Positions 1-8,577 are shown, counted from the stretch's first letter. The stretch: 64,000 nucleotides of DNA from Cohnella lupini (GCF_003386205.1 NZ_QRDY01000009.1:143667-207666); one strand, 5' to 3'. A program made the numbers and translations. Notes: a model not told the origin generated them from the sequence alone.

Positions 1-231
1 CACCGTCGTAAGCCTTGGATTCGGCTCGATGCCGGACAGCTCGCGCACGGTCGCTCCGATTCCGTTCAGTTGGAATAATACGTCGTCGTAAAGCCCCGAC
101 TTCTTGATGCTTCCTCCGCCATATACGAGCAAGATCCGCTTACCGTAAGGTTTGATCAGTTCTCCTAGCTGGTTAACCTTGTCCGCTCCGAACACAAGCT
201 TGGTCGGGTTGTACAATTCAAAAGCGTTCAT
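1..231 (-). CDS. Iron-containing alcohol dehydrogenase, N-terminal part (runs off window)
   Basis: Only the first 77 codons are in the window, read on the minus strand from an ATG at 229-231. AGGAGG lies a few bases upstream of the start (about 246-251). The translation begins MNAFELYNPTKLVFG and contains LLVYGGGSIKKSG, the glycine-rich start of the NAD(P)-binding domain of group III iron-dependent alcohol dehydrogenases. It resembles the butanol dehydrogenase branch (YugJ/YugK, BdhA type). Family members reduce aldehydes to alcohols with NAD(P)H in the cytoplasm. The metal-binding His/Asp residues lie in the missing part, so substrate and activity cannot be judged. Confidence 0.85.
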   Translation of the reverse strand, partial: MNAFELYNPTKLVFGADKVNQLGELIKPYGKRILLVYGGGSIKKSGLYDDVLFQLNGIGATVRELSGIEPNPRLTTV

Positions 232-320
232 GCTCTTATTCCCTCCTAGGTATTTCATGATAAAGGCTCCCCCCTAGTGTACCACTCCGCGGGAAAACTA
301 GCACATACCGAGACAAGTTC

Positions 321-350
321 TTGCGCGCGAAGCCTCGGCCATTCTACAAT
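321..350 (+). promoter_or_regulatory. Putative sigma-A promoter of lipL
   Basis: TTGCGC at 321-326 and TACAAT at 345-350 are separated by 18 bp and lie about 35 bp upstream of the lipL start. The -10 fits well and the -35 matches 4 of 6. No operator is evident. Confidence 0.5.
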
Positions 351-385
351 AGCAGGTAATTGAAACCGGATTTGGAGCGTATGAG

Positions 386-1246
386 ATGAGAGATCATGAT
401 TTTACTTGGGCTGAAAATATGCTTCTGCTGGACCGCGCGAACGAGGCTTCCGACCGGGATGTTAGCTATTCATTCGCGATAGACGAGTTGCTGTGCAAGC
501 AGGTCGGCGAAGGCGGTCAGCCGATATGCCATATTTGGCGTCATCCGCGCGCCTTCGTAATGGGGACGAGGGATAGCCGGCTACCGGGAGCCGCGGACGC
601 TTGTCGCTGGTTGGAATCCGAAGGCTACGAGGTGCTCGTTCGCCATTCAGGGGGAGCGGCCGTTCCGCTGGATTCGGGCGTGGTTAATCTTTCGTTGATT
701 ATGCCCGTGGCCGTCAAATCCGTTTACGGCGGGTTTCGCGACGACTTCGAGCGAATGTACGCATTGATTAGTCGGACGCTTGGCGGATTCGGCGCCACGG
801 TTAATAGAGGAGAAGTAGAAGGCTCTTATTGCCCCGGCGATTATGATTTGCATATCGACGGCTTGAAGTTTTGCGGAATTGCCCAACGTAGGCAGGTCAA
901 GGCCATGATTATTCAGGCTTTCGTTCTAGCGGGCGGATCGGGGATCGCCCGGGCCGAGCTGGTCAAAGCGTTCTATGACCGCGCGGGAATAGGCGCCAAG
1001 CCCGGCGCTTATCCGCTCGTCGTTCCCTCTACGATGTCCAGTTTGGAGGAACGGCGCATTTTCGAAGATCAGGATGGTGAAGCGACTGAGAGGTTTAAGC
1101 TAGCGTTGCACCGGACCTTCGCCGACATTTCGTCGATCGCGGCTAATTCCTCCAACGATGAACTTGTGAGAGTGCGGCTACCTCATCCCGATGTTATTCG
1201 GAATGCGGCCAATCTTCTAGGATCGAGGTATCCGTTACCTCGTTAA
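386..1246 (+). CDS. lipL: Octanoyl-[GcvH]:protein N-octanoyltransferase (LipL-like)
   Basis: A 286-residue protein of the lipoate-protein ligase A/BPL fold. B. subtilis LipL moves octanoyl from GcvH to the E2 subunits of 2-oxoacid dehydrogenases, a step in making lipoate. Seen here: VRHSGGAAVPLDSGVVNLSL (residues 86-105), matching the RxxGG active-site block, and SYCPGDYDLHIDGLKF (147-162), which places Cys149 where LipL has its acyl-carrying Cys150. IAQRR follows. Length fits the family (about 280). GGAG lies 9-12 bases before the ATG at 386. The gene stands alone; an array of 51-bp repeats begins 39 bp after its stop. LipM is the main alternative, but the SYCPG motif favours LipL. Confidence 0.8.
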   Translation: MRDHDFTWAENMLLLDRANEASDRDVSYSFAIDELLCKQVGEGGQPICHIWRHPRAFVMGTRDSRLPGAADACRWLESEGYEVLVRHSGGAAVPLDSGVVNLSLIMPVAVKSVYGGFRDDFERMYALISRTLGGFGATVNRGEVEGSYCPGDYDLHIDGLKFCGIAQRRQVKAMIIQAFVLAGGSGIARAELVKAFYDRAGIGAKPGAYPLVVPSTMSSLEERRIFEDQDGEATERFKLALHRTFADISSIAANSSNDELVRVRLPHPDVIRNAANLLGSRYPLPR

Positions 1247-1284
1247 TAGTGGAGCTGGGCGGAGTGGGTGGATAGAGGGAGATG

Positions 1285-1590
1285 GAGTTAGTCCGATTTC
1301 GTTACTTTCTCGGCTCCATTCGACCGCGGCGGGCGGAGATAGTCCTATTTCGTTACTATCTCGGCTCCATTCGACCGCGGCTGGTGGAGATAGTTCGATT
1401 TGGTTACTATCTCGGCTCCATTCGACCGCGGCGGGCGGAGTTAGTCCGATTTCGTTACTATCTCGGCTCGATTCGACTGCGGCGGGCGGAGATAGTCCGA
1501 TTTCGTTACTATCTCGGCTCGATTCGACCGCGGCGGGCGGAGTTAGTCCGATTTCGTTACTATCTCGGCTCGATTCGACTGCGACGAGTG
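1285..1590. repeat. 51-bp tandem repeat array A (6 units)
   Basis: Units begin at 1285, 1336, 1387, 1438, 1489 and 1540, exactly 51 bp apart. The core is 27 bp. In the best copies its ends are a perfect 8-bp inverted repeat, GAGATAGT and ACTATCTC, around CCGATTTCGTT; in others one arm is GAGTTAGT. A GC-rich 24-bp spacer of the type CGGCGGGCG follows. Because 51 is 17 codons, both strands show open frames with a 17-residue period; these are artefacts. The array lies between convergent genes. Confidence 0.95.
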
Positions 1591-1614
1591 GCGCTCTCTC
1601 CACGCTGGGATCAT

Positions 1615-1745
1615 AATTAGCTAACTTCCTTCGTTAATTCGCCGCTTCCTCCTCGCTGCGATCATAGTTAGCTAACTTCCTTCGCTAATTCGCCGCTTTC
1701 TCCTCGCCGCGATCATAATTAGCTAACTTCCTTCGTTAATTCGGC
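1615..1745. repeat. 51-bp tandem repeat array A2 (3 units, different sequence)
   Basis: Three units start at 1615, 1666 and 1717, again 51 bp apart, but the unit differs from array A. The core AATTAGCTAAC...GTTAATT has short inverted ends (AATTA/TAATT), followed by a spacer of the type CGCCGCTTCCTCCTCGCTGC. The junction with array A is offset by 24 bp, the length of one spacer. Nothing coding was seen between 1247 and 1763. Confidence 0.9.
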
Positions 1746-1763
1746 GTTGACGCGTCCCCTCAA

Positions 1764-1814
1764 AAAAGAAACGTCCGTCATCCATGGATTTCATGGATGA
1801 CGGACGTTTCTTTT
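1764..1814. terminator. Bidirectional intrinsic terminator
   Basis: A near-perfect stem of more than 20 bp (GTCCGTCATCCATG / CATGGATGACGGAC) is flanked by A-rich and T-rich runs. It lies just after the stop of the minus-strand gene ending at 1816. Confidence 0.9.
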
Positions 1815-1815
1815 C

Positions 1816-2085
1816 TTATTCGACTTCCCTCAGGAGCTTCTCGACCGACGTTAGCCTTCCCCGTATCTCCTCTAACTCGCCTAACAATCTGTCTTGACCT
1901 TCCACGACCTGCCGCTGAAGATCCATGGAGGATTCCACCAGCTTGGCGTAATGCTCGTCGCTAGCAAATTGCATTTGCTTCGTCTTGTTGCGCTGCTGAA
2001 TCGTAATGCTGTAGGCCGTTATGCCGCCCAGTAAAATCATAAACGTGAAGCCCATTCCCAAATACCCGTAAAAATGCTCATCCAT
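1816..2085 (-). CDS. Small membrane-anchored coiled-coil protein, unknown function
   Basis: An 89-residue protein not recognised as a named family. Residues about 9-28 (YLGMGFTFMILLGGITAYSI) form one transmembrane segment. The rest is charged and predicted helical, with coiled-coil-like heptads (LVESSMDLQRQVVEGQDRLL and onward to the C terminus), so it probably lies in the cytoplasm. Its ATG follows the TGA of the upstream regulator with no gap (TGAATG). Its AAGGAGG site lies inside the last codons of that gene, so the two should be translationally coupled. The pair looks like a regulator with a membrane partner, but no role can be assigned. Confidence 0.75.
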   Translation of the reverse strand: MDEHFYGYLGMGFTFMILLGGITAYSITIQQRNKTKQMQFASDEHYAKLVESSMDLQRQVVEGQDRLLGELEEIRGRLTSVEKLLREVE

Positions 2086-2460
2086 TCAATTATCCTCCTT
2101 CGTATGGGGAGTCTCCGGAGCGGCTTTGTCCGTTAATGTCCGGACCGCCTCCGTGATCGACTCGGGTGTTACGACATACTCGAACTCCGTCAATTCGTAA
2201 TACTTCATCGCTTTGCCGTCATCGGACAGCTCCAGATTTCCCGTTATCAATCCGGCGGCTTCCAGTCTCTGCAAATGCATGTACAGTAACGGCCTGCTCA
2301 TCCTTACTTCTCTCGCCAGCTCGCTTACGTACATCCGGTTCACTCTCAAGCAAGCGACTATACGCAGACGGTGGGGATTGGCCAAGGCTTCGAACACCTG
2401 CAACCATTTGTTTCCGGGCGTTTCCATAAGCCATTGCTCCATGTTTTTATTTTCTATCAC
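2086..2460 (-). CDS. ArsR-like winged-helix transcriptional regulator
   Basis: A 124-residue protein with a winged helix-turn-helix: ALANPHRLRIVACL (about 26-39) and VSELAREVRMSRPLLYMHLQRLEAAGLI (about 45-72) are typical of ArsR/SmtB-like regulators. No metal-binding Cys pair is visible (the only Cys is in ACLRV), so it is probably not a classical metal sensor. The GTG at 2460 or the ATG at 2442 could start it; AGGTG suits the latter. A palindrome directly upstream suggests autoregulation. Its 3' end carries the ribosome site of the coiled-coil membrane protein gene. Confidence 0.8.
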   Translation of the reverse strand: MIENKNMEQWLMETPGNKWLQVFEALANPHRLRIVACLRVNRMYVSELAREVRMSRPLLYMHLQRLEAAGLITGNLELSDDGKAMKYYELTEFEYVVTPESITEAVRTLTDKAAPETPHTKEDN

Positions 2461-2461
2461 C

Positions 2462-2479
2462 TGTAATAATAATATTACA
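2462..2479. promoter_or_regulatory. Palindromic operator before the ArsR-like gene
   Basis: TGTAATA-ATAA-TATTACA is a perfect 7-bp inverted repeat touching the 5' end of the regulator gene. It is of the size bound by dimeric ArsR-type repressors. Binding by this regulator is inferred from position only. Confidence 0.6.
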
Positions 2480-2562
2480 TGTGTTAGTTATTGTAAAGTC
2501 TATATTTTTCTACACTTGACCCGAAGGCTTCCGTATTGTTTTATTGAACATAGGTGATGCAA

Positions 2563-3396
2563 ATGATCGATCTTAACGAATTGGCCAAGCAGTTGAATAA
2601 CGGTTCCCTTTCCGTGCGCGGAGTCTACAAGGCGCGATGGGAGCCGGGAGATTATATAGGGCATACCAAAGCCTACCCTACCGAGAATACCAGCTTCGTA
2701 TTCGCCCTTCGGGGACAAGCCGTATTCGAGTTCGACGGAATTTCTTACGAGCTTTCGCCGGGACGAGTCGCGCATGGTGCCAAGAACATGACCTTGAATC
2801 TAAAGGTCGGTCCTCACGGATTCGAATATATTCTTATTCACTATGCGTTAATCCCCTCATCCGGCGCGAGCGCAGGGTATTCCATGCATCACTACGCGCT
2901 AGATACTGGCGAAAACCCGATCATCGTGGAGCTGCTGCACCGATTGAATCAGACGTCGGCCACTCCCGGCAATATCGAAGCTTTCGAAGCGAAGGGGCTG
3001 TTCTACTCCATCCTCCACGAGATGCTCTCTTCCGCCCGGAGCCAATCGAATAGGGACAGCAAGCATGCCATCGAACGCGTCATCGACTATATTCATAGCC
3101 ACTACATGAATTCTTTTTCCTTGAACGAGCTTGCCGGCATAGCCGGAATGGAAATAAAGCCTTTCTCGTATCACTTCAGCAAGTATTGCGGGATATTCCC
3201 GATCGATTATCTCATCCAGCAGAGGATGAAGCACGCCAAGCAATTGCTAGCCATGAGCAGCTGCACCATTCGCGATATCTCCACCCGCGTCGGCTACTCC
3301 GATGCTCATTATTTCAGCAGATTGTTTAAGATACACGTCGGTTGCTCCCCGACCCTGTTCCGTCAAACGCAGGGTAATTATCCACCCTCTATTTAG
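2563..3396 (+). CDS. AraC-family transcriptional regulator, probably of iron-siderophore uptake
   Basis: A 277-residue protein from the ATG at 2563, chosen because AGGTGA sits 5-10 bases before it; GTG 2554 and ATG 2557 are in frame. The N-terminal half is a cupin-like sensing domain (FVFALRGQAVFEFDGISYELSPGRV). The C-terminal 100 residues carry two AraC helix-turn-helix motifs (FSLNELAGIAGMEIKPFSYHFSKY and TIRDISTRVGYSDAHYFSRLFK). It is followed, after about 90 bp with a Fur box, by a siderophore-binding lipoprotein gene. By analogy with B. subtilis Btr, which activates feuABC, it may activate that gene. It lacks the substrate-binding domain fused in Btr, so the ligand is unknown. Confidence 0.85.
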   Translation: MIDLNELAKQLNNGSLSVRGVYKARWEPGDYIGHTKAYPTENTSFVFALRGQAVFEFDGISYELSPGRVAHGAKNMTLNLKVGPHGFEYILIHYALIPSSGASAGYSMHHYALDTGENPIIVELLHRLNQTSATPGNIEAFEAKGLFYSILHEMLSSARSQSNRDSKHAIERVIDYIHSHYMNSFSLNELAGIAGMEIKPFSYHFSKYCGIFPIDYLIQQRMKHAKQLLAMSSCTIRDISTRVGYSDAHYFSRLFKIHVGCSPTLFRQTQGNYPPSI

Positions 3397-3442
3397 GAAT
3401 TGTCTATTTGCAAAAGGATACCTCTTGTTTATAATTTTTAAT

Positions 3443-3461
3443 GACAATGAAAATCATTATC
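3443..3461. promoter_or_regulatory. Fur box
   Basis: GACAATGAAAATCATTATC matches the classical 19-bp Fur consensus GATAATGATAATCATTATC at 17 of 19 positions. It ends 26 bp before the start of the substrate-binding protein, so repression by Fur with iron is expected. Confidence 0.85.
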
Positions 3462-3487
3462 AATTATAACTTGTGGAGGAAAATAGA

Positions 3488-4480
3488 ATGTTCGCTAGCA
3501 ACCGCGTTTATCGAAGCCTTTCAGTAAGTATCATCGCTATATTGTTGATCGCCATCTTCTCCGCATGCGGGAACAACAACGCATCCGAGAACTCCGCTAG
3601 CTCTCCGGCTACGGAAACGGAACAAACTAGTCCGTCATCCGAGCAAGCATCCGCTTATCCCAAGACGATCGTGCACGATAAAGGCGAAACCGTGCTGGAG
3701 GCGAAGCCGAAGACTATCGCCATTACTTACTTCCCGTTCGCCGAGCATCTCTTCGCAATCGGCGAGCAAGCCGTTGTCGGCGGAGTCGTAGGCTTAAGCT
3801 CGTTGAAAAACTTCCCCGTGTATGACCCGTTCACGAAGGACGGAAGGATCGCCGATCTCGGCGATACGCCCAATTTAGAGAAAATTACGGCGCTTAATCC
3901 CGATGTGATCATCGCATGGCAGGATGACGAGAAAATCTACGACCAGCTGTCCAAAATCGCTCCGACAGTCCTCATCAATCAAACCGAGAATTGGCAGGAC
4001 ACGATCGCCAAAGTCGCCGCTCTGATTAACGAGGAAGACAAAGCGCAGCAATATATGGACGACTATAATAACAAGCTTGTAGAGCTTGCGAGTCAAATGG
4101 ACCAAACCGGCGAAAAAGGCAAAACCGCCATTTTCATGATGACGTGGGGTAAAGGATTTAACTATTACGGCGGAGAACGGATGGCGCCATACTACGAGAA
4201 GCTAGGCTTCGGCAAATTCAAAGACATGGAGGATTGGGGCGAGCTTAGCTTGGAAAGCGTCAGCAGCGTGGATCCCGACTATATTTTCCTTGGAGAGGAC
4301 TTTACGAACACCGCTGAAATGAAGGTCGAGGATCTCAAGACCAACCCCGTCTGGAACAATCTGAAGGCCGTGAAGAACGGTAAACTCTTCATCGTGGACA
4401 CCGAGATCGTCGGCCCGCTGGCGATGGGCCAATTCAAAGGGTTGGAAACGATCGAAGGAATCATCAAGGACGCCAAATAA
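3488..4480 (+). CDS. Iron-siderophore ABC transporter substrate-binding lipoprotein
   Basis: A 330-residue FecB/FhuD-type binding protein. It starts at ATG 3488 with GGAGGA 7 bases upstream (a GTG at 3473 is in frame but has no ribosome site). An N-terminal signal (SVSIIAILLIAIFSAC) ends in a lipobox FSAC, so it should be lipid-anchored outside the membrane. A Ser/Thr/Glu-rich linker precedes the two-lobed domain, seen in PKTIAITYFPFAEHLFAIG and LNPDVIIAW. It would hand ferric siderophore to an ABC permease. No permease or ATPase genes are adjacent, so it must use a transporter encoded elsewhere. It is preceded by a strong Fur box and an AraC regulator. Confidence 0.88.
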   Translation: MFASNRVYRSLSVSIIAILLIAIFSACGNNNASENSASSPATETEQTSPSSEQASAYPKTIVHDKGETVLEAKPKTIAITYFPFAEHLFAIGEQAVVGGVVGLSSLKNFPVYDPFTKDGRIADLGDTPNLEKITALNPDVIIAWQDDEKIYDQLSKIAPTVLINQTENWQDTIAKVAALINEEDKAQQYMDDYNNKLVELASQMDQTGEKGKTAIFMMTWGKGFNYYGGERMAPYYEKLGFGKFKDMEDWGELSLESVSSVDPDYIFLGEDFTNTAEMKVEDLKTNPVWNNLKAVKNGKLFIVDTEIVGPLAMGQFKGLETIEGIIKDAK

Positions 4481-4496
4481 CGGTTGCCGATAAAGA

Positions 4497-4533
4497 AAAG
4501 CATCTTCGCCTAAACAGGCAAAGATGCTTTTTC
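4497..4533. terminator. Bidirectional intrinsic terminator
   Basis: Stem AAAGCATCTT/AAGATGCTTT with GCC/GGC near the loop, flanked by A and T runs. It serves the plus-strand siderophore-binding gene and overlaps the stop codon of the convergent ABC exporter gene. Confidence 0.85.
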
Positions 4534-6267
4534 TCCTTTTTGCAGCTGATACATCTTGAAGTAGCGTCCCCCGAGCGCCATCAATTGATCGTGATTGCCA
4601 CGTTCGACGATCTCTCCTCGATGGAGCACGAGAATCTGGTTCGCATCCCTGATCGTGGAGAGCCTATGCGCGATGATTAACGTCGTCCGGCCTTCGCTGA
4701 CGACCTTGAGCGCCTGCTGGATTAAGCCTTCCGTCTCGCTGTCGATGCTGGCCGTCGCCTCGTCGAGAATGAGGATGGACGGATCGAACGCAAGAGCCCT
4801 TGCGAAGGAGATGAGTTGACGTTGACCGGAAGATAACGTGCTTCCCCTCTCCACCACCTGCTCGTCGTAACCATTCGGAAGCTGCTCGATGAAGGCTGAG
4901 GCTCCGACGTCGCTTAACGCTTTTTTCACCTGCTCCAGCGAAATGTCTTTGTTATACAAGCTTACGTTAAATTTGATATCGCCGGCGAAGAGATAAGGAT
5001 CCTGAAGGACGATGCCCATATGCTTGCGCAGCGCCTGCTTGGATATTGTCCGAATGTCCGTTCCGTCCACGGTGATGCTGCCACTTCCAGGTTCGTAGAA
5101 GCCGAGCAGCAAGTTGATGATCGAGCTTTTGCCCGAGCCCGTATGGCCGACCAGCGCCACCGTCTCTCCCTTGCGCGCTTCGAAGTTGATGCCCTTCAAG
5201 ACGTTGTCCCCATCATTGTAGGCGAACGTGACGTCGTCGAACTTCACGATACCTTCAGGACGCTTCACCTTATCCGCTTCTTCGACTTCCTTGCCTTCCA
5301 AATCAAGAATAACGAATACTTTCTCCGCGGACACGAAAGCTCTCTGCGCGTTCGTGAGCTGATCGAAGATCCCGATTATGGGATTGAAGATACGCCCTAA
5401 ATAATCGATGAAGGCATAGAAAACTCCGAAAGAGATCGAAGCTTCGAGCAACGACTGGTTACCGAAGTACCAGATAACGTAAGCCGTGACCAGACTTCCT
5501 ATCGTTCCTACGATATTGCGGGAAGACAAGGAGAATACGCGGAATTGCTTCACTTGGTTTACGTAGCGATCTTCATTGAGGACACCGAACTCCTCTAATG
5601 TCACCTTCTCCCGACGGAACGCCTGAATAATCGGCATAACCACAATGGATTCATTGATCATGGCGTTCATGTCGCTAAGCCGTGCGCGCATGACGGCGAT
5701 GTACTTCTTCGAGTACTTCAGATGGACGTACATGATAATTGCGAACAATGGCGGCAGAACTAGCACATAAGAAGCCAAGCGCGCATCCAAAATGAACAAA
5801 GCGACGAATATGCCCGCCAACTGAATGAAGCTCACGATAAAGGTCGCCATGAAGCTCATGAACAAGTCTCGAATCGCCTCGGTGTCGTTCGCTATGCGCG
5901 AGACGACCTGACCGATCGGCGTATTGTCGAAGTAACGCAGCGGAATTCGCTGGATGTGCCGCATCAAGTCCATCCGCATGTTCTTGATGATCTGTAAAGC
6001 CGTCGATTGCAGCGTATACGATTGCGTGAAGTTACTCACTCCGGCTATCAGCAGCAGCCCGATATAGATCGCGAGCAATGTGAACACCGGCGCAAGGTTT
6101 CCCGTATCGGGCGTTAAATGCTTATCGATAATGGTCTTGATAATGAACGGACCGCCGAGCTCGGCTCCTACCGCGCAGCACAACACGAGCAACGAGCCGA
6201 GGATTCTGTATTTGTAGACGAGCGCGTAGGCGAGAAGCCTTCGCGCCGTGGTTGGTTGGGGCTTCAT
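4510..6267 (-). CDS. Heterodimeric ABC multidrug exporter, catalytic half (YheH/BmrD-like)
   Basis: About 585 residues from the ATG at 6267 (MKPQPTTARRLL). That start is preferred because AAGGAGG lies 12 bases upstream, inside an 11-codon longer frame that begins at 6300. The N-terminal half is a six-helix ABC exporter domain. The C-terminal half has Walker A GHTGSGKSS, a Q-loop in VLQDPYLFAG, signature LSSGQ, and Walker B LILDEATASID with the catalytic Glu intact, so this is the canonical site-forming half. It closely resembles B. subtilis YheH but lacks that protein's long extracytoplasmic insert. The partner gene lies upstream, about 100 bp away on the same strand. Probable role: drug or lipid export from the cytoplasm or inner leaflet. 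Confidence 0.88.
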   Translation of the reverse strand: MKPQPTTARRLLAYALVYKYRILGSLLVLCCAVGAELGGPFIIKTIIDKHLTPDTGNLAPVFTLLAIYIGLLLIAGVSNFTQSYTLQSTALQIIKNMRMDLMRHIQRIPLRYFDNTPIGQVVSRIANDTEAIRDLFMSFMATFIVSFIQLAGIFVALFILDARLASYVLVLPPLFAIIMYVHLKYSKKYIAVMRARLSDMNAMINESIVVMPIIQAFRREKVTLEEFGVLNEDRYVNQVKQFRVFSLSSRNIVGTIGSLVTAYVIWYFGNQSLLEASISFGVFYAFIDYLGRIFNPIIGIFDQLTNAQRAFVSAEKVFVILDLEGKEVEEADKVKRPEGIVKFDDVTFAYNDGDNVLKGINFEARKGETVALVGHTGSGKSSIINLLLGFYEPGSGSITVDGTDIRTISKQALRKHMGIVLQDPYLFAGDIKFNVSLYNKDISLEQVKKALSDVGASAFIEQLPNGYDEQVVERGSTLSSGQRQLISFARALAFDPSILILDEATASIDSETEGLIQQALKVVSEGRTTLIIAHRLSTIRDANQILVLHRGEIVERGNHDQLMALGGRYFKMYQLQKGEKASLPV

Positions 6268-6364
6268 GTCGATCGATAGCCTCCTTCTATAGAGTGACAT
6301 CCGCCCTAGTCACCTTCGGTGAAAGGGAACGGTTGCATCGTGGCGGGCAGCTTGCTCGCTAACC

Positions 6365-8107
6365 TTACTCATCCAAACTCGCTTCCATTTGCTGGCGTTC
6401 CCACTGCTCCTTGTACCAGCCGCCGAGAAGCATCAATTGCTCATGCGTTCCCTGCTCCCGTATTCGGCCTTCGTCCAGCACCAGAATCCAGTTGGCATGA
6501 CTAACGGCGGAGAGGCGATGCGTCGTAATGAGCGTCGTCTTGCCTGCGCGTTCCTGACGGATCTGATGCACGATGCGGCTTTCCGTCCTGGCATCCACGG
6601 CCGACAACGAATCGTCGAGGAGCAGAATTTCCGAATCGATCAGCAGCGCCCGCGCTATCGCAAGCCGCTGCTTCTGCCCGCCCGATAGCATGACGCCGTT
6701 CTCGCCCACGATCGTCCCAAGCCCTTCCGGCATCTGGGCGATGTCTTGGGTGAAGGAAGCCATCTCCACCGCGCGGTCGATTTCCTCCGCCGTCGCGTCC
6801 GGCTTGCCGAGCGCGATGTTATCGCGAATGGATTTGGACAGCAGCAAATGCTCTTGCGGAACGTATGCCACCCAGCGCTTCACTTGTTCCTGGGCGATAT
6901 TCTCGACGGAAATGTCGGAGATATAGAGCATTTCCGGATCGACCGGATATTGGCGCAAAAGCTGCTTAAGCAGCGTGCTCTTTCCGCTCCCCGTCCTGCC
7001 GACGATGCCAAGCGTCTCCCCGCGCTCCAGCCGAAAGGAAATCTCCTCTAGACTCGGGCGAGTAGCCGTCGGGTACGTGAAGGACAACCGCTTCAACTCG
7101 ATAACCGTCGGCGCCTGGACCTGGATGGGACTCTCGATATCCCGCAGATCCGGCTGCTGGGTCAGCGCCGTCTCCAAGCGGTCCGCCGAGGCGCTTCCCC
7201 GCTGAAGCACGTTAATAAACTCTCCGAAGGAGATCATGGGCCAGATAAGCATGCCCAAATAAATGTTGAAGGAGATCAGCTGTCCAAGCGATATTTCGTT
7301 CTCGAACACGAGATACGAGCCGTACCCGATTCCGATGCAGTAGCTGACTCCGACGATGATCGAAATCAAAGGCTGGAAGAGCGCGTTCAGAATAGACACC
7401 CGCTTGTTCTTGTTCATGACTTCCGAAGTCATCTCGTCGAAAGCGCGAAGATCTTTATTCTCCTGTACGTAAGAACGAATGACGCGGATCCCGGAGATGG
7501 ACTCCAGAACGTGATCGTTCATTTTGCCGAAGGATTCCTGAGCGGATATGAATCGGTTTCTCACCTGCTTGCCCAGTCTGCTTATGACGAGTACGAGAAG
7601 AGGTAAGGGAAGCAATGCCGCGATCATCAGCTTGGCGCTTATGTATGCGAGCATCATAGCAATGACGACGGAAGCGCCCACGAGCGTATTGACCAAAGTC
7701 ATGACGCCGTACCCGGCCGTTTGCCCGATCGCCAGTATATCGTTGGTCGCAAGCGCCATCAACTGCCCCGTGCTGTTGCGTTGGAAGAATGACGGCTTCA
7801 TCTTGGAGAGATGAGTCAGCAGGCGGCCTCTAAGTAATTTCTCGATGAGCGCGGAGTTGCCGAACAGGGTCGTTATCCATGTGTACACCATCACGTATAA
7901 GAACACGGAGAGGCAAACGAGCCAGAGAACGGTTTGACTGAGCCCCGATGCGGTTAGCGTGTCTGTTTTGATCGAATCGATAGTGTCCCCGATCAGCTTG
8001 GGCGGGATCATCGACAATAGGCTGACCGTAGCCATCAACGCGATCGCAACGGCGTAGCTCCAACCTCTATCCTTGAAAAACCATTTTAATCGAATGACGA
8101 AAGACAA
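6365..8107 (-). CDS. Heterodimeric ABC multidrug exporter, degenerate half (YheI/BmrC-like)
   Basis: A 580-residue exporter subunit with six N-terminal helices and a C-terminal nucleotide-binding domain: Walker A GRTGSGKST, signature LSGGQ, and Walker B ILLLDDSLSAVD. The residue after the Walker B Asp is Asp, not Glu, which is the hallmark of the degenerate site in heterodimers such as BmrCD and YheIH. The start is a TTG at 8107 with AGGAGG seven bases before it. Sequence and order (yheI before yheH) match the Bacillus pair. No ribosome-mediated attenuator like that of bmrB was noticed upstream. Confidence 0.88.
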   Translation of the reverse strand: MSFVIRLKWFFKDRGWSYAVAIALMATVSLLSMIPPKLIGDTIDSIKTDTLTASGLSQTVLWLVCLSVFLYVMVYTWITTLFGNSALIEKLLRGRLLTHLSKMKPSFFQRNSTGQLMALATNDILAIGQTAGYGVMTLVNTLVGASVVIAMMLAYISAKLMIAALLPLPLLVLVISRLGKQVRNRFISAQESFGKMNDHVLESISGIRVIRSYVQENKDLRAFDEMTSEVMNKNKRVSILNALFQPLISIIVGVSYCIGIGYGSYLVFENEISLGQLISFNIYLGMLIWPMISFGEFINVLQRGSASADRLETALTQQPDLRDIESPIQVQAPTVIELKRLSFTYPTATRPSLEEISFRLERGETLGIVGRTGSGKSTLLKQLLRQYPVDPEMLYISDISVENIAQEQVKRWVAYVPQEHLLLSKSIRDNIALGKPDATAEEIDRAVEMASFTQDIAQMPEGLGTIVGENGVMLSGGQKQRLAIARALLIDSEILLLDDSLSAVDARTESRIVHQIRQERAGKTTLITTHRLSAVSHANWILVLDEGRIREQGTHEQLMLLGGWYKEQWERQQMEASLDE

Positions 8108-8314
8108 GTGCTTTCCTCCTTTTTGCGAAAGACGAATCCGAAATTCGTCATAATAGATTCTTCCTGATTTTACAGTTCCTTGGGTAACCCGTATATATAC
8201 TTACATCGTTCGGAACTCCTCTCTCGCCCGTTGGCGACTGATTCACCGCGACTGGCTCCGGGTAACAATAGTCAACGAAACTATTCCCTAATCTTGGGAG
8301 AGAGGGTGGTTCAG

Positions 8315-8476
8315 ATGACGGTCCAGCACCGCAACATGGAAATCGAAGAGCGGCACGTGGAGAAAAGAATAGATTCCAGCCAAGTTGCTTCCACTTTCAT
8401 TAAGTACGCCGCATACGTCGCGATTACTTTAGGTATTCTGTATTTCTTGGCTCAATACGTGCTTCCGAAATTTTAA
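8315..8476 (+). CDS. Small single-span membrane protein
   Basis: A 53-residue protein starting at ATG 8315 after GAGGGTGG; an in-frame extension from 8180 looks untranslated. The first half is charged (IEERHVEKRIDSS), and residues about 29-50 (FIKYAAYVAITLGILYFLAQYV) form a transmembrane helix. A terminator-like hairpin follows. No family is recognised. It is divergent from the YheI-like gene. Confidence 0.65.
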   Translation: MTVQHRNMEIEERHVEKRIDSSQVASTFIKYAAYVAITLGILYFLAQYVLPKF

Positions 8477-8489
8477 GGACGGAATGACA

Positions 8490-8528
8490 GACCCTTCCAC
8501 GATCGCTGTGCGCGATAATCGAAGGGTC
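8490..8528 (+). terminator. Probable terminator after the small membrane protein gene
   Basis: GACCCTTC at 8490-8497 pairs with GAAGGGTC at 8521-8528, with an inner CGAT/ATCG stem. The T-tract is weak (CTGTTGTCGTTTC), so termination strength is uncertain. Confidence 0.5.
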
Positions 8529-8577
8529 CTGTTGTCGTTTCGTTGCTGTTGAGCGAATCGGGGGGTTATTCCGCGGA

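Noticed and set aside
1235..1620. Open frames on both strands with a 17-residue repeat (also at 21734-22133, 41125-41667 and 55304-55884)
   Set aside because: They follow from a 51-bp tandem repeat free of stops; no ribosome sites, and frames exist on both strands.
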